Source of the DNA: Porphyromonas loveana
GTDB taxonomy: Bacteria; Bacteroidota; Bacteroidia; Bacteroidales; Porphyromonadaceae
Assembly (NCBI RefSeq): GCF_003096695.1
Contig: NZ_QEKY01000005.1
Location: 62,001 to 126,000 of the forward strand
Length of the DNA: 64,000 nt
Reading direction: 5' to 3'
Below the pieces are notes generated by a model. It had not been told where the DNA came from, searched no databases, and worked only from the letters and a program-made list of their open reading frames with translations. Numbering within the stretch: the first letter of the stretch is position 1; every line of letters begins with the position of its first letter. This document shows positions 43,733 through 53,543 of this stretch, piece after piece. The translations under genes were made by a program, and so were the position numbers.

Positions 43733-45133
43733 TTACTTATGATTATTGTCTATGATCAGACGAACGGTTTTTGTCTTTGTTCGTGTAGCCATCCAAGAGC
43801 TCAATTTGTTCATGTCGCTTTGGCTCATCCGCTCCTTGGGACGCACCACAACAAGCAAGATCGAATCCCGTCCTTGCGTCACACCGGCCGAAGGCACCAG
43901 CATGGCCGAGCCGACGGCAGGGAAGATCACCCGGAGTTCTTGGTCGATCTCCCTCTCCATAGAGGCAAAACGGTTATAAAAGTTTAGCTGTTGGCTGAGC
44001 GAATCGATCTGTCGCTGCTGATTTCGGATGATTTTGTCGCTATTGTCGTATAGGTCTTTCAACAAAACGCTCTTCAGTTCATTCACGTCTGTTTCCTCCT
44101 GTTCATAACCAAAACCCTGTTTGACTGCTAATTCCACACCGGACAATCCGTAAGAAGGGAGCTTCATCCGTAGGCTGTCAATCTGCGCAGCGGAGACTGT
44201 AGAGCCTATCAATACGACTTCTATCTGATTGCGGCCAGCCTCCTTGGAGAATTGCTCCCGAATAACCTGCGTATTAGGTATGACACCAACTACCTCTCTC
44301 ACATATCGGTGTGCATTCTCTTCGAGCAGATTGTTCCGAAACAGTCGATAACTCAGGCAGATACTGGGAGCAATCGTACAGATGGCGATGATGGTAATGA
44401 GCCGACGCACCTTCTGTTCCCGCTGCTTATTGAGAAATACTTTGCGAGGAAATTTGAGCAGACGCACAATCAAGAAAGTGGCCAGAGCGATAAAGACCGA
44501 GTTGATAATATAGAGGTAGAAAGCGCCGAAGAAATAGGTGAGCTGCCCCGTTCCCAGGCCAAAGCCTGCCGTACAGAGAGGAGGCATAAGGGCCGTCGCG
44601 ATAGCTACGCCGGGTATCACATTGCCTTTGCTCTTGGTACTGCCTGCAATGATACCCGCGGCCCCTCCGAAGAAAGCAATGAGCACATCATATATAGTCG
44701 GCTGCGTACGTGCCAGCAGCTCGCTTTGTTCCTGTCCGATCGGAGAGATGAAGAAAAAGGCTGTCGCCGTGAGGATACTGAACAAGGTGGCTAAGCCCAG
44801 ATTGCGAAGCGAACGCTTGACCAACTCAAAGTCTAAGATGCCCAATCCCAATCCGAATCCGATAATAGGGCCCATAAGTGGTGAGATAAGCATGGCACCG
44901 ATGATGACCGCAGTGGAATTGACATTCAAGCCCAGCGATGCGATGAAGATGGCACAGATCAGTACCCATAGCTTCGTGCCCCTGAAGTCCACATCCGCCT
45001 TGATCAGGTCGATCGTCTGGTAATCATTCTCTTTCTCCTGCTTCATGTCCAGCAGCGACTTGATGTAGTCCACGAACTGCTGTTTCTTTTCTGTTGAAGG
45101 AGGAGGCGTTTCCGTATTTCTGTTCATCTGCAT
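43733..45133 (-). CDS. DUF389 integral-membrane protein
   Basis: 466 residues. Several membrane helices lie between about 55 and 275, with the DUF389 core: STAVIIGAMLISPLMGPIIGFGLGLG near residue 75, FFGGAAGIIAGS, and GVAIATALMPPLCTAGFGLG near 175. A long, charged C-terminal region (about 280-466) is predicted outside the membrane, with coiled-coil character around NQQRQIDSLSQQLNFYN. The family (TIGR00341-like) is widespread and uncharacterised. It lies 9 bp after the flippase gene in the ruvB cluster. Confidence 0.85.
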   Translation of the reverse strand: MQMNRNTETPPPSTEKKQQFVDYIKSLLDMKQEKENDYQTIDLIKADVDFRGTKLWVLICAIFIASLGLNVNSTAVIIGAMLISPLMGPIIGFGLGLGILDFELVKRSLRNLGLATLFSILTATAFFFISPIGQEQSELLARTQPTIYDVLIAFFGGAAGIIAGSTKSKGNVIPGVAIATALMPPLCTAGFGLGTGQLTYFFGAFYLYIINSVFIALATFLIVRLLKFPRKVFLNKQREQKVRRLITIIAICTIAPSICLSYRLFRNNLLEENAHRYVREVVGVIPNTQVIREQFSKEAGRNQIEVVLIGSTVSAAQIDSLRMKLPSYGLSGVELAVKQGFGYEQEETDVNELKSVLLKDLYDNSDKIIRNQQRQIDSLSQQLNFYNRFASMEREIDQELRVIFPAVGSAMLVPSAGVTQGRDSILLVVVRPKERMSQSDMNKLSSWMATRTKTKTVRLIIDNNHK

Positions 45134-45142
45134 GAAGAGGAT

Positions 45143-46648
45143 TTATCTTTTCCGTAACCGTTTCATGATAGGCGTAACGACACCACGCAGGTCTTTGCGG
45201 ACAGCGATGAAGACGAAGGTCAAGAATAAGAGCGTATTCACAGCCACCCGAGCCACCACATACTCAGGCAGCAGATAGGCGACCAGATAAGTACCTCCCG
45301 TGAGCAAAGCCGTCAGACAGGCATAGAAGAGCGCATTGCCCAGACGATAGGGCACGGGGAAATAGTGCCGCCCCACCAAATAGGACAGCAACATGATGAG
45401 ACCATTGCTCAGCACCGACGCCCAGGCACAGGCCATAAAACCGTAAATAGGCGTTCCGAGGACGATGATGGCGACTGTGATGGTACAGCCCAAGAGGGAA
45501 AAAATCGCACCCCAAATGGTATGGTCCGTCACCTTGTACCAGAGGGAGAGATTGAAGTAAATGCCGAACATCAACTGCCCCAACATCACCAGGGGCACCA
45601 CCTTGAGCCCGCCATAGTAGGCAGGACTGACAAAGTGCTTGAGGATATCCATATAGCTCATCACCCCCACATAGATGAAGCAGACGAAGATGATGAAGTA
45701 CTTCATCGCCGTGGCATAGGCTTCCTTACCCTCATCCTCACCCGACTTGGTCTTGGCAAAGACGAAGGGGTCGTAAGCATAGCGGAAAGCCTGCGTAAAC
45801 ATCACCATGATCACGGCCAGCTTGTAGCAGGCGGCATAGATCCCGAGCTGCGCCTTGCCCTCGGCAGGGTCGTCGAAGAGCATGGGGAAGAGGATCTTGT
45901 CGGCCTGATTATTGAAGCTGCCGGCCAGTCCCAGCAAGAGAATGGGAAAAGAATAGGCCAGCATCTTGCGCAGGATATCGGGACAGAAAGCGCATCCCGC
46001 ATGCCACCAATGCGGGAAGAGCATAGCCATCTGGATGAGGTTGCAGACGAAGTTGATGATGAAGACATAGCCCAACTCGTAGTGCGGGCGATAAAACCAC
46101 CCGATCCACTCCGGATGCGTGGCATAGATGCGCGGACAGAGGAAGAGGAAGAAGAGCGTGAGGACGATGGTCAGCAGGATGAAAGTCAGTCGCACAAGCA
46201 TAAAGCGCCAAGGCCGATTGGCATAGCGCAGGTAGGCCAGCGGAATAGCCATGAAGGCATCCATGGCCACGATGGCGAGCAGCAACCCCACATATTCGGG
46301 ATGCGTGCCGTAGCCCAAGGCAGCACTCAGGGGGGAGAGGAAGAGCAGCCCGAGGGAGAGGAAGAGGGTGGAGGTGGCTCCGAGCGACCAGAGCGTGGTG
46401 GAATAGACCTCCCCCGGTCGTTCGGCCTTGTTGATGAAGCGGAAGAAACCCGTCTCCATGCCGTAGGTGAGGACGATCATCGCCAGCGCTGTCCAGGCAT
46501 AGAGGTTGGTCATATTGCCGAAGTCGGCCGTGCCCGGGAGGGCACGCACGTAAACGATGGTCATCAGCCAATTGAGCAGGCGCACGAGAATGGTGCTCAG
46601 CCCATAGACAGCCATGTCCTTCATCAGACTTTTGATACCCGTACCCAT
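45143..46648 (-). CDS. Polysaccharide flippase (Wzx/MATE-like)
   Basis: 501 residues with 12-14 membrane helices, of the polysaccharide biosynthesis/lipid II flippase type. Conserved stretches include MTIVYVRALPGTADFGNMTNLYAW near residue 30, GMETGFFRFIN, and the mid-protein NNQADKILFPMLF. It should flip lipid-linked glycan units across the inner membrane for LPS, capsule or peptidoglycan. No other glycan genes adjoin it, so the substrate is unknown. It lies 20 bp after ruvB. Confidence 0.85.
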   Translation of the reverse strand: MGTGIKSLMKDMAVYGLSTILVRLLNWLMTIVYVRALPGTADFGNMTNLYAWTALAMIVLTYGMETGFFRFINKAERPGEVYSTTLWSLGATSTLFLSLGLLFLSPLSAALGYGTHPEYVGLLLAIVAMDAFMAIPLAYLRYANRPWRFMLVRLTFILLTIVLTLFFLFLCPRIYATHPEWIGWFYRPHYELGYVFIINFVCNLIQMAMLFPHWWHAGCAFCPDILRKMLAYSFPILLLGLAGSFNNQADKILFPMLFDDPAEGKAQLGIYAACYKLAVIMVMFTQAFRYAYDPFVFAKTKSGEDEGKEAYATAMKYFIIFVCFIYVGVMSYMDILKHFVSPAYYGGLKVVPLVMLGQLMFGIYFNLSLWYKVTDHTIWGAIFSLLGCTITVAIIVLGTPIYGFMACAWASVLSNGLIMLLSYLVGRHYFPVPYRLGNALFYACLTALLTGGTYLVAYLLPEYVVARVAVNTLLFLTFVFIAVRKDLRGVVTPIMKRLRKR

Positions 46649-46668
46649 ACGATCAGCTAAGTAGATTG

Positions 46669-47700
46669 TCAGTCGAACAGAGACGGATGGTGCGGATGCG
46701 GATTACGCCCGAGGTGCGTGTAGGCCAGTTCGGTCACTTCCCGACCACGGGGAGTACGTTTGAGGAAGCCCTCCTTGATCAGGAAAGGCTCGTACACCTC
46801 CTCTATCGTGCCGGCATCTTCCCCCAAGGCCGTCGCAATGGTACTCAGCCCGACGGGACCACCGGCGAATTTGTCCATAATAGTAGCCAGGAGTTTGTGA
46901 TCAATGCTGTCCAAGCCGTAGCGGTCTATGTTCAGCGCTTCGAGCGCATAGCAGGCGATGGTCTTGTCGATGGAGCCTGATCCCTTGACCTGCGCAAAGT
47001 CTCTCACTCGACGTAGTAGCGCATTGGCGATACGCGGCGTGCCACGGCTACGACCTGCTATCTCAACGGCAGCATCGTGCGAGCAGGCCACTTCCAAGAT
47101 GCGTGCACTGCGCTCCACGATACCGGTGATCGTGTGCACGTCGTAGTACTCCAAATGCAAGTTGATCCCGAAGCGGGCACGCAACGGAGCCGTGAGCAAG
47201 CCGCTGCGCGTAGTGGCTCCAACTAAGGTGAAGGGAGCGAGGGTGATCTGGATGGAGCGCGCGCTCGGCCCCTTGTCCAGCATGATGTCTATGCGATAGT
47301 CCTCCATGGCTGAGTAGAGGTATTCCTCCACGATCGGGCTCAGGCGGTGTATCTCGTCGATGAAGAGCACATCGTTAGGCTCCAGAGATGTGAGCAGGCC
47401 GGCCAAGTCGCCGGGCTTGTCGAGGACGGGACCGGAAGTGATCTTCATGCCCACGCCCAACTCGTTGGCGATGATATTGGAGAGCGTGGTCTTGCCCAGC
47501 CCGGGAGGGCCGTGCAGCAGCGTATGATCCAGCGCTTCGCCGCGCAGACGGGCTGCAGCCACGAATATGGCCAGATTCTCCACCACCTTGTCCTGACCGC
47601 TGAAGCTGTCGAACGAAAGCGGACGCAGACGGTTCTCCACCTCGCGTTCGCCGTCATTGCCGCGGTAACGTTCCTCTCTAATGTCAAATTCTTCTGCCAT
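46669..47700 (-). CDS. ruvB: Holliday junction branch-migration helicase RuvB
   Basis: 343 residues from the ATG at 47700. It has the AAA+ motifs [21 protein letters not shown] (Walker A near 62), [12 protein letters not shown] (Walker B) and GATTRSG (sensor 1), then a winged-helix domain ending in LGRNPHPHH. With RuvA it moves Holliday junctions during recombination. The -7 box ends about 8 bp before the start codon. It heads a minus-strand cluster with the flippase, DUF389 and dpp7 genes. Confidence 0.96.
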   Translation of the reverse strand: MAEEFDIREERYRGNDGEREVENRLRPLSFDSFSGQDKVVENLAIFVAAARLRGEALDHTLLHGPPGLGKTTLSNIIANELGVGMKITSGPVLDKPGDLAGLLTSLEPNDVLFIDEIHRLSPIVEEYLYSAMEDYRIDIMLDKGPSARSIQITLAPFTLVGATTRSGLLTAPLRARFGINLHLEYYDVHTITGIVERSARILEVACSHDAAVEIAGRSRGTPRIANALLRRVRDFAQVKGSGSIDKTIACYALEALNIDRYGLDSIDHKLLATIMDKFAGGPVGLSTIATALGEDAGTIEEVYEPFLIKEGFLKRTPRGREVTELAYTHLGRNPHPHHPSLFD

Positions 47701-47708
47701 TCGTTCCA

Positions 47709-47716
47709 CAAAGGTA
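47709..47716 (-). promoter_or_regulatory. -7 box for ruvB, close to the start codon
   Basis: The minus strand reads TACCTTTG, 8 bp before the ATG, implying an almost leaderless transcript. Confidence 0.5.
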
Positions 47717-47767
47717 AGCAATAGATACAGCTGTGGCAAGAAGGGGCGGAGGCACACACCTTTTTGC

Positions 47768-48033
47768 TACCTTTGCAGCCGACAGATTATTCCACTCAAC
47801 AACTATACGATGTATCCAGAACTGCCCTACTATCAGACCTGCGGGAGCTGTCCCGCCTATACTCACTCCACAAGGTATGCCCATACAGCCACTATTATGT
47901 GGCGCGAAGGCATGTGTAAAGATCTGTTTCTTTTCCCAGAACTGATGGGATGACCTAAGCCTCCAAGACATACAACACCATAGCAAGCACCCGCTGAGTT
48001 CGCTTCCGAGCTCAACGGGTGCTTCTTTTTTGC
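47768..48033 (+). ncRNA. Candidate small RNA unit with promoter and terminator (may encode a 47-residue protein)
   Basis: A plus-strand -7 box TACCTTTG (47768-47775) is followed about 240 bp later by a strong terminator (AAGCACCCG... / ...CGGGTGCTT at 47985-48024, then T-rich). Inside is a perfect stem-loop (GCGGGA/TCCCGC at 47841-47856) and an open frame 47810-47953 coding 47 residues, starting MYPELPYYQTCGSCPAY, with a CxxC. I recognise neither a known RNA nor a protein family. Either a regulatory RNA or a small protein would explain the layout. Confidence 0.45.
47985..48033 (+). terminator. Intrinsic terminator of the candidate small RNA unit
   Basis: AAGCACCCG and CGGGTGCTT enclose inner TGAG/CTCA pairing; the 3' side continues into CTTTTTTG. 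Confidence 0.85.
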
Positions 48034-48064
48034 CCGTGAAACCCTGCTTGGGAGGCCGGCAATA

Positions 48065-48161
48065 ATTAGGTTTATGAGATCTAAACTTTATAATTTTCAG
48101 GTGCGAAGATTATAATTATCAGAATTGATTTTTATAAAGATTGAATGTAAGAATTATAAAG
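48065..48161. repeat. TTTATAAAG array, 22-bp period, second copy
   Basis: Units start at 48087 (TTTATAATT), 48109 (ATTATAATT), 48131 (TTTATAAAG) and 48153 (ATTATAAAG), exactly 22 bp apart, with a degenerate unit at 48065. The order of variants and the TTATAATTATCAGAA junction are shared with the array at 11587-11683, so the two are related by descent. Confidence 0.8.
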
Positions 48162-48470
48162 TTTGTCCTCCAACTACCTAATTATCGATATCCGAGTATT
48201 CAAAATCGCATTTTCGGCTTCTTTGCATCTGCTCTGCATGACTCCAATCCCTGCTTATTTATAATCATTCCAAATAAAAACGCAGTTTTGACAAGCGACT
48301 ATGCGGATAGGAAAAGATATTTTTCATGACAGGAATTAACACTGAAGAGACTCAAGCATCTCCACTGTTGCCCGTTTTTGCCAATAAATTCTAAAAGAGA
48401 CCTTATCCAATCGCTTCCGACACTCACTATTTCCGTTCACATCATTTATTTTCATGCCTGGACGGCAAAA
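48162..48470. other. AT-rich intergenic stretch, no gene seen
   Basis: It lies between the 22-bp array and the fimE terminator. Open frames are short and unconvincing; no RNA gene was recognised. Confidence 0.4.
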
Positions 48471-48473
48471 GAA

Positions 48474-48502
48474 AAAGGGCAGGTTATACTCACCTGCCCT
48501 TT
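48474..48502 (-). terminator. Terminator of the fim operon
   Basis: AAAGGGCAGGT and ACCTGCCCTTT pair around a short loop, and the minus strand continues into TTTTTCTTTT. It lies 28 bp after the fimE stop. Confidence 0.85.
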
Positions 48503-48529
48503 GTTTTTGAGATCAAAAGCTCGACTGTC

Positions 48530-50140
48530 CTATGGATTGGTTACCGTTATCGCCTTGTCTCCGAAGTAGTTCATTTTGACCGTAATAACGCCTGCTGAAG
48601 CTGCTTTGTTCGATTTGAAATCCAGGACTATCTCCCGATTAGCCGGTATTGAGGTCACTATGTATTTGTACACGCTCTGTCCGCCTTCGATTCCATACAA
48701 CATTCCTCCTGCGGATGGATAGAAGTTCTCAGTGAATACTTTGAATGTGATAGGTAAGAGCCCGGCATTGAATATCTCAGGCAGCTTAGCCTTGATTTGG
48801 AGGGCAGCACCCTGCGTTGCAGCCACCTGCACATTTCCGGGCATTGCTATGTTATTCGCCGTAAAGGACTCGTATTCATACGCATTCCGCACCACAACTT
48901 TGACAATACGTCTGAGGTCGGGATTGCCCTCAATACCGATGATCACATCGGAAGTAAGCGTACCGCTGCTCGGCTTCGGTTTTATCTGGAGCGCGATCGT
49001 GCCATTACCATTGTGTGTAGCAGAGGCGACCGCATCTCCTTCCACGCGGATCACACGGATGAGGCCGTTGCTTGTCTCCGATGATCCGGCAGGAGTGTAA
49101 GAGGCCTTGATCTCTCCCTGCGACTCATTATTGATAAAGGCCATGAACGTGTGATCCACTGTCAGCAGACCGGTCCCGTCCGAGAAGGAGGGGAAGGTTT
49201 GCATTTCACCTGAGAGAGCCACGTTGTTGGCAGCAGCTCCTGCCAGTGCAGCTTCTACAGAAGATTTACCTGGTGCTTTAGCCTGAGCAATGTGCATTTT
49301 GTAGAAGTGATTGCGGGTAACATCGTATCGCACCTTATTGGCATCGACAAGGTCGATCTTATAATAAGAGTAGGCCGCTGCGCTCCCATTATACCTTGCA
49401 CGCACAATCAGGCATGCTACTTGGTCGCTCGCGCCACTGAGTACAGAATTGAGACGCTCAAAACCGTAGAAATAATTGCCTTCACCGGCCGACTTGAAAG
49501 CTCCAGCCGCTGCAAAAGCAGCACCTGCAGGCTCGGTCACAACATTCTCTGTAAAGTCTCCTATCGCAGGGTTGAAAGGTGCAAGCGTCCCTTTGTTCAA
49601 TGAATTATACAGGGCAAAAGACACATCATACAGTTTGCTGGTCTGTGAAGGACCTACCGTGAGACCAAACTTAGCCATGTTGCGCAAGAGGGTAATTGCC
49701 CCCAGATTCTGATTCGGAGCTACAGATACATACGATCGTTTAGCCCACATACAGATAGTCTCCTGCGTATCTTCCACGGCAAAAGATGGAACCATTTCCT
49801 TCTGATTCCTGCCCACCCATGCCTCAGGATTAAGAAGCGTATAGTTGGCGACAAAGTGGATGATACGAGGTACAGGAGAGGAAGTTATGGTAGCAGTGAA
49901 TGTGTTGCCGGCAACAGATGCTACAGCACGCTCCAAGAAATAACCATCTTCGTCGAAGACCCAAAGCTCCAGACTCTCCACAGCAGCCTCCTTGCCAACA
50001 AGAACACGCACAGCAGGATACTCAGCCATGGCTATCTCACCACAGACTTCTGTCTTTTGCCCTGTAATAGATCCGTTTCGCTCTGCCGTACAGGAGAGAA
50101 TCAGAAGCGGCAGCAACAGCATATAGAGTAACTTTTTCAT
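48530..50140 (-). CDS. fimE: Major fimbria accessory/tip protein FimE
   Basis: 536 residues, lipoprotein signal with Cys17 in LILSCTAE. It is the last gene of the fim locus, 9 bp after fimD. In P. gingivalis, FimC, FimD and FimE are minor components at the fimbrial tip, and FimE is required for the assembly of the other two. The N-terminal part has the FimB/FimA-like strand pattern (SLELWVFDEDGYFLERAV); the C-terminal half is beta-rich. Identification rests on position, length (about 550 in P. gingivalis) and lipobox. Confidence 0.88.
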   Translation of the reverse strand: MKKLLYMLLLPLLILSCTAERNGSITGQKTEVCGEIAMAEYPAVRVLVGKEAAVESLELWVFDEDGYFLERAVASVAGNTFTATITSSPVPRIIHFVANYTLLNPEAWVGRNQKEMVPSFAVEDTQETICMWAKRSYVSVAPNQNLGAITLLRNMAKFGLTVGPSQTSKLYDVSFALYNSLNKGTLAPFNPAIGDFTENVVTEPAGAAFAAAGAFKSAGEGNYFYGFERLNSVLSGASDQVACLIVRARYNGSAAAYSYYKIDLVDANKVRYDVTRNHFYKMHIAQAKAPGKSSVEAALAGAAANNVALSGEMQTFPSFSDGTGLLTVDHTFMAFINNESQGEIKASYTPAGSSETSNGLIRVIRVEGDAVASATHNGNGTIALQIKPKPSSGTLTSDVIIGIEGNPDLRRIVKVVVRNAYEYESFTANNIAMPGNVQVAATQGAALQIKAKLPEIFNAGLLPITFKVFTENFYPSAGGMLYGIEGGQSVYKYIVTSIPANREIVLDFKSNKAASAGVITVKMNYFGDKAITVTNP

Positions 50141-50149
50141 CGTCGTCTT

Positions 50150-52150
50150 TTATTTCTTCCTAATATCGTCTTTCACATCGCGTACACAGCGCACATGCGC
50201 TCTCGTTGTAGAGACCCCGGAGACAGAGCCTCCCGAAGGGATTAGGATCGCTGCTTCTGAGAGAGCACTCCAATAATAACGCCCTGTCATAATGAATTGC
50301 ACTGCACTATTATTATCGGTCTGGAGCTTTTCCACCAATTCGATCTCTGCCTTAGTAGGCAAACGCCAATCGTCCAAAGTAACTGTTTGCCCATTGACCA
50401 CCCGTTCCTCCCAATACTCAGCACAAGTACCTAAAGCATTTCGGGTGGAAGAAGAAGAATTGGCATAATTGGACCATAAATAATATCCATTATGCATTTC
50501 CTTATAGGGTTGGATAACGGTAGCACCCAACTGAGAAGCAAGCTCAAAAGAGGGAGACACCATTTTGGAAACTTCCGGAGAATCCACCGTCACATTATCA
50601 GTATACTTGTACTCAACTCCTCCAGACGACCTTTTTCTATAGAAATCGCGACTCTCTCTTGGAGGGAAGCCTAAGATCATATTACCAGAAGGAGACAAAA
50701 TCACGATGTGGTAGATAGCCTTGTTATTGAGCCCCGATGCCAGATTACCGCCAGGCTGCCATGCGGAGGCGGTACCAGTCGTATTGACTACATACTCGGA
50801 TGGATTCTGCTTGATGGTTACATCCTTCGTAAGCCCCCCGACTTGATTGCGCACTCGGAATGTGATCTTCTTTGGCACATTATTCACCGGGAGCTTCGAA
50901 TAAACCCTTATCTTACCACCCACTTCTGTCACAGAGGGGAACTGTCCCACATGGGCAGGAGGTGTCGTCTGATTGGCTTGATAATAAGTAGTTATTTCTT
51001 GGCCTGTAGCCCCATCAACATAGGTATATGATGCTTTGATATTCTCAATCACGATAGATGAAGAGCTCTTATAGTCCAAAAATACCTCCTCAATCATATT
51101 CATCACGGTCTCCTGCGGGATCACTTCCAGATACTGCGTATCTGGCAGGGTCTGACTCTCCGAATGTTCCGTCCATGGCTGTACATTGAAGTTGCCTTGT
51201 ACTGCTACAGCTTCACCTTCGTTGAGTGCTCCCAGCACTTCGATCGTCACAGAGAGGCTGTACAAGTAGTTGCTGCGAATTTTCATATCCGCAGCTTCAA
51301 TAGGCACACGGTAATAGTATGGTTTGGCAGTGGTCTCACCTGCCTTCCGAAGATTGAGCAGAAGAACGATCTCTGGACGTTGATCGGCCGGTGTGGTGAC
51401 TTCCCAACTATTATAATAGGAGTAGAAGTGTACCGATCTGTTGTTATTCTCTTTGAGAGGGAAATATCCGAGCGTTTGCACCGTAGAAGAAGACGGTATT
51501 GCCTCAGTGATCAGATTGCCTTTGTCCCTATAATTACGGAACTTAGCAGCAGCAATTCCCACCAACTCATATCCGGCCACATTCACCACAGGAGCATTGA
51601 CCCGCACTTTGGCAGCCACGCGTTTGAGTTTGATGGTACCGAGTTGCTTACCCTCTGCTGTAGCCATATTGATGTTCTTAGCTGTTGAACCCACCATCGC
51701 AAAGCGATCTGCGGGAGTTCCCGATTCTGCCGTCACAGCAATTCGGTTAGTAACGAGGAAATTCTGCAGAGCCGCTTCGTTCAACGGGGCAGCGAATCCG
51801 GCAATATTCGCCACGAGATATACCTTGAATTCGTTCGCTCCATTAAATTGCATTTGCATTGACTCAGGTACAGGGATGTAGTAGTTGCCTTCGGATTGTT
51901 GCGTAGGCACTACTTCCCACACCTTCGATCCTGCCTTGTAGAAGACTAGCGTAAGAGCATCAATCGTATTCTCTTGATAGGCATTCTCTCCGACTTCCTC
52001 AGCACGGTCGCTCGCTTGACCTTGCTCAGACAACTGTATTCTCAAGACAAGGGAAGAAGCTCCATTATCGGGAATATCTTCTCGGATACATCCCGTTAGG
52101 GCACTCATCAGGAATGCTACCAAAAGTCCTATTGTGAATTTTGTTTTCAT
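50150..52150 (-). CDS. fimD: Major fimbria accessory/tip protein FimD
   Basis: 666 residues, close to the P. gingivalis length (about 670). Lipoprotein signal with Cys21 in LTGCIRED. An arginine in QASDR-AEEVG (R49-A50) is a likely gingipain maturation site, as used for FimA. An N-terminal fimbrillin-like fold precedes a C-terminal region with repeated aromatic and Gly-rich blocks (YWEERVVNGQTVTLDDWRLP), resembling the Mfa3-5/FimD tip type. It is encoded between fimC and fimE with spacings of 17 and 9 bp. Confidence 0.9.
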   Translation of the reverse strand: MKTKFTIGLLVAFLMSALTGCIREDIPDNGASSLVLRIQLSEQGQASDRAEEVGENAYQENTIDALTLVFYKAGSKVWEVVPTQQSEGNYYIPVPESMQMQFNGANEFKVYLVANIAGFAAPLNEAALQNFLVTNRIAVTAESGTPADRFAMVGSTAKNINMATAEGKQLGTIKLKRVAAKVRVNAPVVNVAGYELVGIAAAKFRNYRDKGNLITEAIPSSSTVQTLGYFPLKENNNRSVHFYSYYNSWEVTTPADQRPEIVLLLNLRKAGETTAKPYYYRVPIEAADMKIRSNYLYSLSVTIEVLGALNEGEAVAVQGNFNVQPWTEHSESQTLPDTQYLEVIPQETVMNMIEEVFLDYKSSSSIVIENIKASYTYVDGATGQEITTYYQANQTTPPAHVGQFPSVTEVGGKIRVYSKLPVNNVPKKITFRVRNQVGGLTKDVTIKQNPSEYVVNTTGTASAWQPGGNLASGLNNKAIYHIVILSPSGNMILGFPPRESRDFYRKRSSGGVEYKYTDNVTVDSPEVSKMVSPSFELASQLGATVIQPYKEMHNGYYLWSNYANSSSSTRNALGTCAEYWEERVVNGQTVTLDDWRLPTKAEIELVEKLQTDNNSAVQFIMTGRYYWSALSEAAILIPSGGSVSGVSTTRAHVRCVRDVKDDIRKK

Positions 52151-52167
52151 CTTCGTTTCTCCTTTCT

Positions 52168-53529
52168 TTATGAAGCACCCTGCACTACTTTGATGTAGCT
52201 CAATTGTTCACCACTGTTGAGCTTGAGCACTACTTTCTTGCCATTGACTGTGAAGTAGAGATTGGTTCTGCGCTCTGAGTTGCCCGGATTCTTCAAAGGT
52301 TTCACTTGAATAGTATAAGTGGTCTCGCCATCCGCAGCACCGGTTGTTGTACCTATGATGCCAAATTCGAGTCCGTTGTCAAGCGTTGCCTGCCACTGAC
52401 TGCCGTTGGTTCCTTTGATTTTGACTTGGAAGCTCAACGGATTTGCTTGTGTCACATAGTTATCCTGCGTCAGCACCGTCTGAGGATTCACCATGACAAA
52501 GTGAGGAACAAGGAAACCATAATTGAGATTCTCTAGTGTCCACGGGAGCACCTCTGTATTGAGCAGGAGAGCAGAAAACTCTCCCATCTTTGTGATCGTA
52601 CCCGAGAGCTTGTAGTGATGGTTACGGTGAATGGCATAGTGATGGTCGGTTGCAGTCGTCGCATCATTTACATAACCATAGTATCGCGTCTTAACACCAT
52701 TATAAATAGCCTCAATAACGAGTTGTGTAGCACGACCTGTCGTATCTGAAACCGAACCGATGTTCTCATATACATAGAGAGGAGTCGTATTGGGGATGAG
52801 GTCTTGTGCGCCGCCGTTATTGGTCAGGGAGAGATTATAATTGTTCGTCCAATTCCAAAAAGCAGTCGGCTTGCTTGTACTTCCTTCCACGAGACGCGAA
52901 TTCCGTGCGTTACGGAGGATGCTTGCTCCCACAATTTTAACGACATCGCCTACGGGTGTATTCTGCTTGATGTCCAACGTAATCTTAGCGACGGCACGTA
53001 CGAGGTTTATCGTAGTGGAGACTGTGTGGTCGGGATTCAGCGTGACTGGAGTCGCAGTCTTACCGGTCATCATGAATGGTTGGACTGCCGAAACTGCAAC
53101 CACTGGCATCTGCAACGCATCCAATTCGTACTTAAACAAGAGACGATCGAGCTGCTCCGTGAGAATAGCCGGTTCGTTGGCTATCACATAGACGTGACGA
53201 GGACCGGCATGAGCAGTGATCTCAAATGGATTATTAAAGTCAGTCTCACCCGACTTATAAAGCTTCTGTTGATCCACGACAAGGAGTCCTCCCGTGCCTT
53301 CACGGAAAACGTAGATACGTATCGTTTTGATGAGGTCCTCACCACTGTACAGATCACCGGCGCGCATCTCTACATCGGCAAGTGACAGTTTCACAGTAGC
53401 CAGTTCGTCCGAGTCCGGTCCGACGGGCTTGTCTTCCTTACTACACGCAGCCAACCCTGCTGCCAGAAGCAACAATAGGAAGAGGCGGGGAAGTAGTCCG
53501 GATGTTAGTCGAAAGTATTTCATTTCCAT
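52168..53529 (-). CDS. fimC: Major fimbria accessory/tip protein FimC
   Basis: 453 residues, the expected FimC length. Lipoprotein signal with Cys29 (LAACSKED), and a likely Arg-gingipain site at R56-A57 (VEMR-AGDLY). The body has two fimbrillin-type beta domains. A second ATG lies two codons downstream at 53523 and cannot be excluded. FimC is a tip component that influences binding to matrix proteins and CXCR4-type receptors in P. gingivalis. It lies 14 bp after fimB and 17 bp before fimD. Confidence 0.9.
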   Translation of the reverse strand: MEMKYFRLTSGLLPRLFLLLLLAAGLAACSKEDKPVGPDSDELATVKLSLADVEMRAGDLYSGEDLIKTIRIYVFREGTGGLLVVDQQKLYKSGETDFNNPFEITAHAGPRHVYVIANEPAILTEQLDRLLFKYELDALQMPVVAVSAVQPFMMTGKTATPVTLNPDHTVSTTINLVRAVAKITLDIKQNTPVGDVVKIVGASILRNARNSRLVEGSTSKPTAFWNWTNNYNLSLTNNGGAQDLIPNTTPLYVYENIGSVSDTTGRATQLVIEAIYNGVKTRYYGYVNDATTATDHHYAIHRNHHYKLSGTITKMGEFSALLLNTEVLPWTLENLNYGFLVPHFVMVNPQTVLTQDNYVTQANPLSFQVKIKGTNGSQWQATLDNGLEFGIIGTTTGAADGETTYTIQVKPLKNPGNSERRTNLYFTVNGKKVVLKLNSGEQLSYIKVVQGAS

Positions 53530-53543
53530 AGTGGGTTTTCAGA

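Noticed and set aside
45365-46660. 431-residue open frame opposite the flippase
   Set aside because: Very rich in His, Glu and Gly as expected from the antisense of a membrane protein; no recognised domain.
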